From NCBI RefSeq assembly GCF_000615945.1, contig NZ_BAMO01000019.1, positions 19,088 through 83,087 of the forward strand: 64,000 nt of DNA. Reading direction: 5' to 3'. A model generated the notes under the pieces. The model was given only the letters and a program-made list of their open reading frames with translations, was not told the DNA's origin and searched no databases. Below are positions 8,586-17,426 of this stretch, piece after piece. The DNA is from Caldalkalibacillus mannanilyticus JCM 10596. GTDB taxonomy: Bacteria > Bacillota > Bacilli > Caldalkalibacillales > JCM-10596. Made by a program: the position numbers and the translations under genes. Positions within the stretch are counted from its first letter, which is position 1; the number at the start of each line of letters is the position of its first letter.

Positions 8586-9181
8586 TGTGGGATGAACTGA
8601 CAGAAGCGAAGCAGCTGTTTAGTGCACGTCATTGGTTTCCGGGGACAAGTGGGAATCTGTCGATGAAGGTGGCAGAAGAACCCCTCTCCTTTCTTGTCAC
8701 AGCAAGCGGGAAGGACAAAACCAAAACCACCCAAGAAGACTATTTGTTGGTCAATGCGGACTCAAAGCCTGCTTATACCACACATTTAAAACCCTCTGCC
8801 GAAACCATGGTACATGCTGAAATCTATAAAAAGTTCAAAAAGGCTGGAGCTGTTTTTCATGTTCATACGGTATACAACAACCTAATTTCTGATCTTTATT
8901 ATGAACTAGGGGCAGTAGAGATTGAGAATATTGAGCTGATTAAGGCCTTTAATATTTGGGAAGAAGGGGCAAAAATCAGAGTTCCCATCGTTCGCAACTA
9001 TGCAGATATTCCGCTATTAACGGAAGAAATCAGCAAGGTGTTAGATGAGAGAGTTCCTGGGGTATTAATTCATAACCATGGAATTTACTGCTGGGGCAAT
9101 AATGCGTTTGAAGCGAAAAGACATCTTGAAGCTTTTGAGTTTTTGTTTGAATACCTATATAAACGGCTGCTTGTTTCATAG
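8585..9181 (+). CDS. mtnB: Methylthioribulose-1-phosphate dehydratase
   Basis: A class II aldolase/adducin-family zinc enzyme of 198 residues that dehydrates methylthioribulose-1-phosphate. Visible features are WFPGTSGNLSMKV at the start, FLVTASGKDK, LKPSAETMVHAEIY, the zinc ligands in FHVHT and LIHNHGIYCWG, and EAKRHLEAFEFLFEYL at the end. The ATG overlaps the mtnX stop by one base, so translation is coupled. The pathway order in time is MtnK, MtnA, MtnB, MtnW, MtnX, MtnD, MtnE, and all seven are present in this window. Confidence 0.94.
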   Translation: MWDELTEAKQLFSARHWFPGTSGNLSMKVAEEPLSFLVTASGKDKTKTTQEDYLLVNADSKPAYTTHLKPSAETMVHAEIYKKFKKAGAVFHVHTVYNNLISDLYYELGAVEIENIELIKAFNIWEEGAKIRVPIVRNYADIPLLTEEISKVLDERVPGVLIHNHGIYCWGNNAFEAKRHLEAFEFLFEYLYKRLLVS

Positions 9182-9216
9182 GTCGTTCTTCACCTTGTCC
9201 TATTGTTTCTTTTCTT

Positions 9217-9244
9217 TTGTATTTTGTAAAGAAAAGAGTAAAAT
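9217..9244 (+). promoter_or_regulatory. Possible separate promoter for mtnD
   Basis: TTGTAT and TAAAAT with a 16-base spacer lie in the 100-base gap between mtnB and mtnD. Confidence 0.4.
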
Positions 9245-9281
9245 AATCTAAATCATACTATTTATCGGGAGGGAAAACCAT

Positions 9282-9821
9282 ATGGCATCCATCGTTATTC
9301 GAAATACTGGGGAGAGAATAGAAGGGAATGAAAAGGTAGGGGCTTTTTTAGAATCACAAGGAGTATTATATGAGCATTGGGATATTTCAAAGTTACCTGC
9401 ACACCTTCAGGGGAATTGTGCTCTGAATGATGAACAGAAGGCGGAAACTTTACAGGTTTTTGATGCGGAAATAAAATCGCTCGGGAAAAGAGGAGGCTAT
9501 GTCAACTGGGATGTTGTTGCCTTATCTGAATCGACTCCCAACCTAGAGGAGTTATTGAAGAAGTTTGAACAAGTTCATACTCATACGGAAGACGAGGTAA
9601 GAGCGATTACAGCTGGGCATGGAATTTTTATCATTAAAGGACAAGGCGACACGGGGTATTTTGATGTGGAGCTGGAAGCAGGAGATGTGATCTCTGTCCC
9701 TGTAAACACCCCTCATTTCTTTACTCTGATGGAAGATAAACAAGTGGTGGCTGTTCGCTTGTTTATAGAAACAGAAGGCTGGGTAGCGCATCCCTTTCAA
9801 GACCCAGAATTTCAGAAATAA
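9282..9821 (+). CDS. mtnD: Acireductone dioxygenase
   Basis: A cupin metalloenzyme of 179 residues. The iron form oxidises acireductone to 2-keto-4-methylthiobutyrate and formate; a nickel form gives an off-pathway product. The metal ligands are the two His and the Glu of HTHTEDEVR and the His of NTPHFF. An excellent CGGGAGGG site precedes the ATG. It lies 100 bases after mtnB with a possible own promoter and is followed by a strong terminator, so it closes the salvage region. Confidence 0.94.
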   Translation: MASIVIRNTGERIEGNEKVGAFLESQGVLYEHWDISKLPAHLQGNCALNDEQKAETLQVFDAEIKSLGKRGGYVNWDVVALSESTPNLEELLKKFEQVHTHTEDEVRAITAGHGIFIIKGQGDTGYFDVELEAGDVISVPVNTPHFFTLMEDKQVVAVRLFIETEGWVAHPFQDPEFQK

Positions 9822-9856
9822 GTGAAGTAGCCGAGTTGCTGAATAAGGAGTTACCG

Positions 9857-9893
9857 AAACAAAAAACACTCAAAAAGGGTGTTTTTTGTTTCT
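9857..9893. terminator. Bidirectional terminator between mtnD and map
   Basis: AAACAAAAAACAC pairs with GTGTTTTTTGTTT around a short loop. The A-rich and T-rich flanks let it work for mtnD rightward and for the methionine aminopeptidase leftward. Confidence 0.85.
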
Positions 9894-9983
9894 ACTCTAA
9901 GGATCATAGTGTTAGAATGCTTTGAGTACATTCTTGCACAAGACATTTTTTAACAAACTCTAAATCGATTTTTATTATTCCTA

Positions 9984-10730
9984 CTATAGTTTTGTTAAAA
10001 TCTCTGGTCCATTTTCGGTAATCGCGAGAGTATGTTCATATTGAACACATATCGAGTGATCAATCGTATGGGCTGTCCATCCATCTTCTTCAATGTATGA
10101 ACGCCAATCTCCTAATGTTAGCATCGGTTCAATAGCCAATACCATACCATTCTTCAAACGAACTCCCGTATTTTTATTTCCGAAATGAGGAACGGCTGGT
10201 TCTTCCCATAACTCTCTCCCAATACCATGCCCAGTAAATTCCTTTACATTACCATATCCATATTTTTTTGCTTCGTTTTCGATCGCAAAACCAATGTCTC
10301 CCATTCTGTTCCCAGAATATGCTTGCTCTATTCCAATATATAGACTATGCTCACAAACTCTCATTAACTGTTTGATCTCCTCCGAAACCTCTCCCACTGC
10401 ATAAGTCCATCCTGAATCTCCATGATAGCCATTATAAAATGCACCAAGATCAATAGTAATTACGTCGCCTTCAATTAACGGGATAGAATCTGGAAACCCA
10501 TGACAAATCACATCATTTTTAGATGCACAGATAGATGCGGTAAAGCCATTGTGTCCCTTAAAGCTAGGAATTGCACCTCTTGAACGGATTTTTTCCTCCA
10601 CAAGACGGTCAAGTTCCAAAGTAGTCACACCAGGTTTAATCACTTCCTTTAACATTTCATGACACTCAGCCACAATCTGCCCGGCTTTTCGCATAATATC
10701 GATTTCTCTTTTTGATTTTAAAATTGTCAC
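9984..10730 (-). CDS. map: Type I methionine aminopeptidase
   Basis: Removes the initiator methionine from new proteins. The 248 residues hold the pita-bread metallopeptidase set: the His of CHGFPD, Asp of TIDLGAF, Asp of HGDSGWT, His of TGHGIG, Glu of IEPML and Glu of QYEHT. It is not in the usual ribosomal-protein location, so it is probably an accessory copy. Its ATG overlaps the stop of the upstream zinc-finger gene (ATGA), which indicates a two-gene operon. Whether it acts on a particular protein or only adds capacity cannot be read from sequence. Confidence 0.92.
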   Translation of the reverse strand: MTILKSKREIDIMRKAGQIVAECHEMLKEVIKPGVTTLELDRLVEEKIRSRGAIPSFKGHNGFTASICASKNDVICHGFPDSIPLIEGDVITIDLGAFYNGYHGDSGWTYAVGEVSEEIKQLMRVCEHSLYIGIEQAYSGNRMGDIGFAIENEAKKYGYGNVKEFTGHGIGRELWEEPAVPHFGNKNTGVRLKNGMVLAIEPMLTLGDWRSYIEEDGWTAHTIDHSICVQYEHTLAITENGPEILTKL

Positions 10731-11248
10731 ACTTGAACCCCCTTATGCTTATTATTAGCCATTAAGTAATTGTAACGATTACGACATTTTGAGCTACAGA
10801 ACTTTGCTACCTGTGCCCTTTTATAGGGAATAAACCAGTTATCACATAGTATACACTGTTGCAATTCCAAATCGCCCTTCTCCAGTGCCTCAAAAATACT
10901 AATGAGTCCTTCCATATACACTCTCTTCAAATAATGTGGTTCATCAATAAATTCGGTATGTAACAAAAGTTGATTTTCAAAACCTTCCCTTTGTTTATCA
11001 ACGCTACCCACATCATTATCCTCTGAAATCATCCCTACCTTCAAATGAAGGGGGTTATACTCCTTAAATAGTAAGTTTGCTCGATGAATAATCTCTGCTC
11101 TAATCGGCATTTTATCTCGTATCGAATGAGCAATATCTAATATTAAATCTTGAAGTTCTTTTTCTAAACCATCAATTTGAATACTCCCCTGTTCAAATTG
11201 GTTTAAAACCGTCAAAAAATAGTTCTTCCTAGACAAGGAGGGACTCAT
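10727..11248 (-). CDS. CGNR-like zinc-finger protein
   Basis: A 173-residue protein whose last 40 residues form a Cys4 finger: CILC, then FCSSKCRNRYNYL. This resembles the CGNR zinc finger found at the C-terminus of small putative DNA-binding regulators, although the CGNR tetrad here reads CRNR. The N-terminal part is mostly helical with no known domain. A longer in-frame start exists, but GGGAGGAG lies before the ATG at 11248, giving MSPSLSRKNYFL. It is translationally coupled to the methionine aminopeptidase gene. Regulatory function is inferred from the finger only. Confidence 0.7.
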   Translation of the reverse strand: MSPSLSRKNYFLTVLNQFEQGSIQIDGLEKELQDLILDIAHSIRDKMPIRAEIIHRANLLFKEYNPLHLKVGMISEDNDVGSVDKQREGFENQLLLHTEFIDEPHYLKRVYMEGLISIFEALEKGDLELQQCILCDNWFIPYKRAQVAKFCSSKCRNRYNYLMANNKHKGVQV

Positions 11249-11267
11249 ATTTTCAACACTCCTCCCA

Positions 11268-11305
11268 TAAAAAAATAAATGGATTAAGAAACTCAATCCA
11301 TTTAT
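11268..11305 (-). terminator. Terminator after the FadH-like gene
   Basis: ATAAATGGATT and AATCCATTTAT form an 11-base-pair stem, followed on the minus strand by a T-rich run. It sits between the oxidoreductase stop and the ribosome binding site of the zinc-finger gene, so it could also act as an attenuator for the latter. Confidence 0.7.
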
Positions 11306-11414
11306 AACACACTGCATATAAAATTGCAAAATTCTCTGATCGTCGATTCCTCACATGCATTAAGATTGAGTGAAAAAAAATATAAAACTACACGAATGAC
11401 TAGTGAGAATCGCC

Positions 11415-13355
11415 TTAAGCTTCATAAGCAAGACGAGCTCCTTCATAGATCGCTCGTTTCGCATCTAATTCCCCAGGGAATCTAGCACCACCGATGACAT
11501 TTACTTGGATTCCAGATTCCTCAAGCTCCCTGTAATCCCAGACCTGCGATTCCTGGCCAGCGGCAATGATGATAGAGTCTACTTCAAGCACTTTAGCTGA
11601 AAGAGAATCATTTTCCATCATTTGAATGTGAAGCCCCTTATCTGTGATTCTCTCGTATTGCAGATTGGTTAGAAATTGAATACCATGCTGGAGCAAGTAG
11701 CTGACAGAAGCCCAGCGAGTGGTCTTTCCTAAACCTTCCCCCATCTTTCCTTTTCTCCTCAACAGGTAAATTGTTTTTACTCCTTGTTCAAGTAAATAAT
11801 GAGCGGTATCACAACCAATCCCTCCAGCTCCAATGATCGCCACTCTTTTACCTAGTGAAGCTTGCCCTGATAGAACCTGCTGGTAGGAATAGACATGCGC
11901 CTGATCCATCCCTTCGATTTCTGGAAGACGAGGGCGTACTCCAGTAGCCACGATAACCTGCTCCACTCTTTTTTCCAGCAATTCTTGAGAGGAAGGAGTA
12001 TGGTTAAGTGTGAGGTGAACTCCTAATCTTTCTAGCTGGTATTTATAGTAACGAAGAGTTTCATAGAATTCTTCTTTTCCAGGTACTTTTTTGGCGTAAT
12101 TTAACTGCCCTCCAACCTCGCTTTTTTCCTCATAGAGATAAACTTCATGTCCTTTTTCTGCATGAGATCGAGCGGCTTCCATTCCGGCTACTCCTGCTCC
12201 AATCACAGCAATTTTTCTTGGTGCTGAGGAGGGAAGTAGGCTCCACTCTGTTTCACGACCCGTTCTAGGATTGACTAGACATGAAACTGGTTTCCCTTCG
12301 AAGGCATGATCTAGACAAGCTTGATTACAGGCAATACAGGTATTAATAGAGTGAAAGTCTCCTCTTCGCGCTTTGCGTAGAAGATCTGGGTCGGCTAGAA
12401 AGGGACGAGCCATTGAAATCAGATCACAGGACTGTTGACGGAGCAGTTCCTCTGCTAATCTGGGGTCATTAATTCTATTACTGCCAATGATCGGTATTCT
12501 CGTCACTTTCTTTATGTTTTGAGCTATAGAGATAAAACCGGCGCGAGGGACCATCATGGAGATGGTTGGAACTTGAGACTCGTGCCAGCCAATTCCAACA
12601 TTAATCGCATCTGCTCCATTTTCTTCAACCCACTGAGCAAATTGAATGGTTTCTTCTTCAGTTGAGCTATTCGGGACTAAATCAGCTCCAGATAATCTAA
12701 ATAGTACAGGATAATCTTCTCCTACTGCCTGTCGAACGGCTTTTAAGACCTCCAGAGGAAGCTTGGCTCTGTTTCTTAAATTTCCTCCCCAATCATCGTC
12801 ACGCTGATTGGTCGCAGGTGAGAGAAACTGATTGAGAAGATAGCCTTCAGAACCCATGATTTCTACCGCATCAAAGCCAACCTCCTTGGCTAAAGCAGCG
12901 GATTGAGCATAAGAAACAATAAGCTCCACAATTTGTTCATGCGTTAAAGCAACTGGAGCAACGCGATGAATGGGAGAGCGGATGGCAGATGGAGCGACAG
13001 AGGGAATGCCTGTTAACTCGGGATAGGCATATCGACCTGCATGGAATAATTGTGCCGCCATCTTTCCACCGGCAGCATGAACCTCTTGATTAAGCTTTCG
13101 CATCACTTCTAAATCTTTCTCCCGATAAAATCCTAGAAAGTGAGGTCCGCCTTCTCCTTCTGGTGAAACAGAGATTCCTCCCGTAATCATGAGAGCGGGG
13201 CCATCTTCCCCGGCACGTTCTTTGTAAAACTGGATTAATGCGGCATCTCCGCTCTTACTAGCTTCTAATCCCACATGCATAGATCCCATAATGACACGGT
13301 TTTCTAATGTAAGCGCTCTTAATTTTAACGGTTCAAATAAATAAGTAAACTCCAT
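11415..13355 (-). CDS. FadH-like NADH:flavin oxidoreductase / 2,4-dienoyl-CoA reductase
   Basis: A 646-residue enzyme of the old yellow enzyme family with a fused pyridine-nucleotide domain. Residues 1-330 form the FMN barrel (LENRVIMGSMH, QLFHAGR, HGYLLNQFL-like segment EGYLLNQFLSP, ARPFLADPDL). Cysteines spaced C-x2-C-x3-C-x11-C near residue 340 bind a 4Fe-4S cluster. From about 385 on there are two nucleotide folds (IAVIGAGVAGMEAA for FAD, VAIIGAGGIGCDTA for NAD(P)H). Such enzymes reduce enoyl or dienoyl substrates; FadH acts on 2,4-dienoyl-CoA in unsaturated fatty-acid oxidation. The true substrate is uncertain. Monocistronic, preceded by AGAGGAGG and followed by a terminator. Confidence 0.87.
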   Translation of the reverse strand: MEFTYLFEPLKLRALTLENRVIMGSMHVGLEASKSGDAALIQFYKERAGEDGPALMITGGISVSPEGEGGPHFLGFYREKDLEVMRKLNQEVHAAGGKMAAQLFHAGRYAYPELTGIPSVAPSAIRSPIHRVAPVALTHEQIVELIVSYAQSAALAKEVGFDAVEIMGSEGYLLNQFLSPATNQRDDDWGGNLRNRAKLPLEVLKAVRQAVGEDYPVLFRLSGADLVPNSSTEEETIQFAQWVEENGADAINVGIGWHESQVPTISMMVPRAGFISIAQNIKKVTRIPIIGSNRINDPRLAEELLRQQSCDLISMARPFLADPDLLRKARRGDFHSINTCIACNQACLDHAFEGKPVSCLVNPRTGRETEWSLLPSSAPRKIAVIGAGVAGMEAARSHAEKGHEVYLYEEKSEVGGQLNYAKKVPGKEEFYETLRYYKYQLERLGVHLTLNHTPSSQELLEKRVEQVIVATGVRPRLPEIEGMDQAHVYSYQQVLSGQASLGKRVAIIGAGGIGCDTAHYLLEQGVKTIYLLRRKGKMGEGLGKTTRWASVSYLLQHGIQFLTNLQYERITDKGLHIQMMENDSLSAKVLEVDSIIIAAGQESQVWDYRELEESGIQVNVIGGARFPGELDAKRAIYEGARLAYEA

Positions 13356-13573
13356 GTTGACCTCCTCTTCCCACTTTTTGTTTCCATCATAATATGAAAA
13401 GGGAGGAAAAGTAAACGTTCAAGCAAGGTGAATGATTATTCATAAAAACCGATTTCTTTAGAGTGGTATTCTATTCTTTTTTCTTTAGGAGATCGCTCTA
13501 TGTACCAACAAAATAGGTATTTTATAGGCTTTAAGTACAGTTTTATCTCGAATACATACCAAAATAGAAATGG

Positions 13574-13603
13574 TTGACAAGAAATAAAAAATTTTTTTAT
13601 AAT
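13574..13603 (+). promoter_or_regulatory. Sigma-A promoter of the beta-glucoside operon
   Basis: Perfect TTGACA at 13574 and perfect TATAAT at 13598, spaced by 18 bases. Between the oxidoreductase start and this promoter (13356-13573) I see no gene; a frame there on the minus strand has no ribosome site and no recognisable product. Confidence 0.85.
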
Positions 13604-13610
13604 ACATATA

Positions 13611-13626
13611 TAGAAACCGGTTTCTA
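13611..13626. promoter_or_regulatory. LacI-family operator
   Basis: TAGAAACCGGTTTCTA is a perfect 16-base palindrome with the central CG typical of LacI/GalR operators. It begins eight bases after the -10 box, so a bound repressor would block initiation. The LacI-type gene at the end of the operon is the obvious candidate regulator. Confidence 0.8.
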
Positions 13627-13679
13627 TTAAAACGGAAGAGAAATAAGGTTGCCTAAAAAAGATAGGGGTTGAGAGAGTC

Positions 13680-15026
13680 ATGATCAGGTTTCCAGAAAGC
13701 TTTGTATGGGGAACTGCAACGTCAGCTTTTCAAATTGAAGGAGCGACGAAAGCAGATGGCAGAGGGGAGTCCATATGGGATCGTTTCTGTTATACAGAAG
13801 GGAAGGTGAAGAATGGAGATACGGGAGATATAGCGTGTGATCATTTTCATTTGTATCAGGAAGATGTACGACTGATGAGAGATTTACATATTCAGTCCTA
13901 TCGTTTTTCGATCAGTTGGCCAAGAATTTTTCCACAAGGGACAGGTCAAGCAAACCTGAAAGGCTTAGATTTTTATAAGAGATTAATTGATCAGTTGCTG
14001 AAGCAGGGAATAGAGCCTATGGCTACCATCTACCATTGGGATTTACCTCAAGCTCTTGAAGATCAAGGAGGGTGGCAAAATCGAGAGATGGTTGATCACT
14101 TTGAGCAATACGCCTCTTTCTTATATGAAGAGTTAGGAGATGTAGTGAAAAAATGGATTACTCATAATGAACCTTGGGTGGTTGCATACCTTGGATATGG
14201 AAACGGAGAATTTGCCCCTGGAATAAAGGGCTTCGAAGAATATCTTAGAGCAGCACACCATGTTTTATTATCTCATGGGAAATCGGTTTCTGCTTTTAGA
14301 GAAAAAGGTCCAAAGGATGGTCAAATAGGGATTACCTTTAATCTTAATTCAACCTATGCAGGGAGTCCTTCTAGGGAGGATCAAGAGGCTGCACGCCGCT
14401 ACGATGGATTTCTAAACCGCTGGTATCTAGATCCTGTATTTAAGGGAGAATATCCGAAAGATATGCTAGATTTATATCTTCAAAAATACAACTTAGATTT
14501 TGTCCAAGATGGAGATTTGAAAGCGATTTCCCAACCCATTGATTTCTTGGGGATTAATTATTATTCCATTATGACTGCATTAGATGAGTCTCAAGCAGAG
14601 GATGTCTTGAAGTTTCAAGCTTTAAAAACAGGTCGCCCCACAACAGCTATGGATTGGGAAATAGAACCTAATGGCTTATTCGATTTACTTGTCAGAATCA
14701 ACAAAGAGTATTGCAGTAAAACACCTATTTTTATTACTGAAAATGGCGCTGCTTTCGAGGATCAGGTTGTCAATGGAGAGATCATGGATGATGACAGGTT
14801 AGATTATATCAAGCAGCATCTACAGGCTTGCCATAAAGGGATAGAGCATGGAATAAATGTAAGCGGTTACTATGTTTGGTCCTTACTCGATAATTTTGAA
14901 TGGGCTTCAGGATATGAAAAGCGATTTGGTATCGTTCATGTCGATTTTGACTCTCTGAAAAGAACGCCTAAGAAAAGTGCACTATGGTATAAGGAAGTCA
15001 TTTCAAATCAAGGATGTTTCGAGTAA
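13680..15026 (+). CDS. GH1 beta-glucosidase
   Basis: A 448-residue glycoside hydrolase family 1 enzyme that cleaves terminal beta-glucosides such as cellobiose. The acid/base is Glu164 in THNEPWV and the nucleophile is Glu354 in FITENGA. Other marks are FVWGTATSAFQIEGA at the start, YRFSISWPRI and the aglycone-site segment SLLDNFEWASGYEKRFGI. There is no phospho-sugar signature that I can name, and the operon carries an ABC importer rather than a PTS, so unphosphorylated substrates are likely. There is no signal peptide, so it acts in the cytoplasm. It is the first gene behind the operator. Confidence 0.93.
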   Translation: MIRFPESFVWGTATSAFQIEGATKADGRGESIWDRFCYTEGKVKNGDTGDIACDHFHLYQEDVRLMRDLHIQSYRFSISWPRIFPQGTGQANLKGLDFYKRLIDQLLKQGIEPMATIYHWDLPQALEDQGGWQNREMVDHFEQYASFLYEELGDVVKKWITHNEPWVVAYLGYGNGEFAPGIKGFEEYLRAAHHVLLSHGKSVSAFREKGPKDGQIGITFNLNSTYAGSPSREDQEAARRYDGFLNRWYLDPVFKGEYPKDMLDLYLQKYNLDFVQDGDLKAISQPIDFLGINYYSIMTALDESQAEDVLKFQALKTGRPTTAMDWEIEPNGLFDLLVRINKEYCSKTPIFITENGAAFEDQVVNGEIMDDDRLDYIKQHLQACHKGIEHGINVSGYYVWSLLDNFEWASGYEKRFGIVHVDFDSLKRTPKKSALWYKEVISNQGCFE

Positions 15027-15048
15027 AAAAAGTGAAGGGGGAAAACAA

Positions 15049-16369
15049 ATGCTTAGAAAAAAAGGAATATGGCTATCTTTCGTTATTGTATTAAGTTTTG
15101 CTTTGCTCATGGGATGCTCTTCTGGAACTCAGGAAGGCTCAACACCAGCCAATGGAGGTACTGAGCAGAATGCAGATGGAACCAAGCCTGTTGAACTCAT
15201 TGTTTGGACGTTTGGTACAACAGGATATGAAGAGCTTGCCAAGGAATACTCACAATTAAATCCACATGTGACTTTTAAAGAATTTACGACAGGAACGGAT
15301 TATGGTGATCATCATAATAGCTTGTTTACCGCGATGTCTGCTGGAGGAGGGGCACCAGATATCGCGATGGTGGAAGTGGGACAATACGGTCGCTTTTTTT
15401 CCGCACAGGACCATTTCTATAATTTGGCTGATTTTGGTGCTGTGGAATTGGAGAGTCGGTATTTAGAGTGGAAATGGAAGCAGGCAACCAATGCAGATGG
15501 TTCCTTTATTTTTGGCTTACCAACAGATATTGGACCTACTGTGATGTACTATCGTACAGATGTATTTGAACAGGCGGGGTTGCCTACTGACCCCAAGGAA
15601 GTATCTGCAAATCAATACGTGGGAGAAATTTAGAGAGGCTGCCAGACAAGTAAAAGAAAAAACAGGTAAACCAATGCTAGAAGGGTGGGAGATGGTTTAC
15701 AATGCCAGAAGAGATCAGGCAAGCCAAACCTACTTCAATGAACAAGAAGAATTGATCATCGAAAATAATCCTGAGATTCGACAAGCTTACGATTATACCG
15801 TTCAGTTAATTCAGGATGGTGTGGTTGCTTCCTATGGTGCATGGACTCCTGAATGGGGGGCTGCGATGAACAATGGAGATTTTGCCGTGTTATTATCTCC
15901 TGCTTGGATGAAGGGAGTCATTATGAGTAATGCTCCAGATGCTGCGGGGAAATGGGCGATCGCTGACATGCCTGAGGGTGCAGGAAACTGGGGAGGCTCT
16001 TTCTTAACCATTCCCAAGCAGTCCAAGAATGCAGAAGAAGCCTATAAGTTTATCGCTTGGTTAACTCTTCCTGAGAATCAGCTGCGTTCCTTTAAGGAAT
16101 ATGGATTATTTCCTGCTATACCTGAGCTTTATGTCAAAGAAGAATTTGTCAATGAAGTGGTTGACCCAGATTATTTTGTAGGGAATGTAACGAATGAGGT
16201 GTATACGAGAGCAGCCGAACGGGTCGTTCCTAAATATTTGGGGATTTATTTCTCTACCGTACAGGATGAAATACTGGATGCTTTAAGAAATGTGCTGCTC
16301 AACCAATCAGATTCTGACCGAGAGTGGAAAGAAGCCATTGATCGAGTGAAATCTCAACTTGGACGTTAA
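15049..16369 (+). CDS. Sugar ABC transporter substrate-binding lipoprotein, frameshifted
   Basis: A family 1 extracellular solute-binding protein. The start at 15049 follows GAAGGGGG and gives a signal peptide with lipobox LLMGCSS, so the protein is lipid-anchored outside the membrane. The first part holds GGGAPDIAMVEVGQYGRF and GLPTDIGPTVMYYRTDVFEQAG; the second holds NTWEKFREAARQVKEKTG and GGSFLTIPKQSKN. They are in different frames, joined near 15609 at an AAA run; removing one A restores one protein of about 440 residues. The usual CUT1 binding-protein length is similar. It lies between the glycosidase and its permeases and most likely binds oligo-beta-glucosides. Confidence 0.87.
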
Positions 16370-16412
16370 GTATATCAAGGTGGATCCTTTTACTTAAAAT
16401 GAGAGAAAAATA

Positions 16413-16446
16413 GCGGGGGCAGTCTCTTTCATTAAGTCAGCCCCCT
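16413..16446 (+). promoter_or_regulatory. Intercistronic stem-loop after the binding-protein gene
   Basis: GGGGGC at 16415 pairs with GCCCCC at 16440 around a 19-base loop with partial pairing, without a T-run. Such stems commonly protect the binding-protein part of a transporter mRNA, raising its level over the permeases. That role is inferred. Confidence 0.5.
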
Positions 16447-16472
16447 CTGAAAAGAAGAAGGAGGGAATCCTT

Positions 16473-17426
16473 TTGCATTCAAAGACAGTCGTAGAGAATG
16501 AACCCTTGGTCAAGAAAAAGCCGTGGCTAACAGACAGCAGAAAAGAAAGCTTGAATGGGTACCTATTTATTTCGCCATTTTTTATTTTATTTGCGATTTT
16601 TAGTGTTTTTCCAATTTATTATAGCTTTCATTTGGCTTTTCATCGTTGGAATGGATTAGCTCCAGTGAAGGAATTTGTAGGATTTAAAAATTTTGAAATC
16701 ATTTTTAATGATCCTTTGTTTTGGAAGGCACTTTCGAATACAGTGCTGATTGGCATTATGGGTACAGTACCTCAATTAATCATTGGGATTATTTTGGCAT
16801 TTGCTCTAAATTCAGCTCTGATTCGTTTTCGAAATGTATTTAGAACCGCTTATTTTTTACCGTATATTACTTCCATTGTTGCTGTTGCTGTTATTTTTAG
16901 TATCTTATTTAGTAACCAATCTACGGGTTTAATCAACGGGATTTTACAAGCTTTAGATATTGATCCGATCATGTGGACCTCGTCTGAATGGGGAGCCAAA
17001 ATAGCCATTTCTGCGATGATTTTTTGGAGATGGGTGGGTTATAATACAATCATTTACCTCGCAGGCCTACAAAGCATCCCAGGTGATCTGTATGAAGCGG
17101 CGAAGATCGATGGAGCCAAAACGTGGCAGCAAATTCTGTATATTAGCATTCCCTTGCTAAAGCCTTTCATTATGTTTACTGTCTTTTTTGCTACGCTTGG
17201 AGCTCTGCTTGTCTTTGTCGAGCCTCTGATCTTCACAGGTGTACGAGCAGAGGGAATAACGGTGGCGGTCTACTTGTATCGGGATGCTTTCATACTAGCC
17301 AATCCAGCCTTTGGAACGGCATCTGCCACAGCCGTGTTCTTATTTCTGTTAATACTGAGCTTATCTATTATTAATTTATCGATTGTTAATCTCTTGGGAC
17401 GGACGAAAAAAGGGAGGAATGCCTAA
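16473..17426 (+). CDS. Sugar ABC transporter permease (CUT1, MalF-type)
   Basis: A 317-residue inner-membrane permease with about six transmembrane segments. The cytoplasmic EAA loop, which docks to the ATPase, reads EAAKIDGAKTWQQILYISIP. It starts at a TTG seven bases behind AAGGAGGG. Its stop overlaps the start of the next permease as TAATG, so the two are coupled. The operon has no ATPase gene; a shared MsmX-type ATPase elsewhere is usual for such systems in Bacillales. Confidence 0.92.
   Translation: MHSKTVVENEPLVKKKPWLTDSRKESLNGYLFISPFFILFAIFSVFPIYYSFHLAFHRWNGLAPVKEFVGFKNFEIIFNDPLFWKALSNTVLIGIMGTVPQLIIGIILAFALNSALIRFRNVFRTAYFLPYITSIVAVAVIFSILFSNQSTGLINGILQALDIDPIMWTSSEWGAKIAISAMIFWRWVGYNTIIYLAGLQSIPGDLYEAAKIDGAKTWQQILYISIPLLKPFIMFTVFFATLGALLVFVEPLIFTGVRAEGITVAVYLYRDAFILANPAFGTASATAVFLFLLILSLSIINLSIVNLLGRTKKGRNA

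Noticed and set aside
13436..13681. An 81-codon minus-strand frame upstream of the GH1 gene
   Set aside because: It covers the promoter and operator of the beta-glucoside operon, is AT-driven, lacks a ribosome site and resembles no protein.
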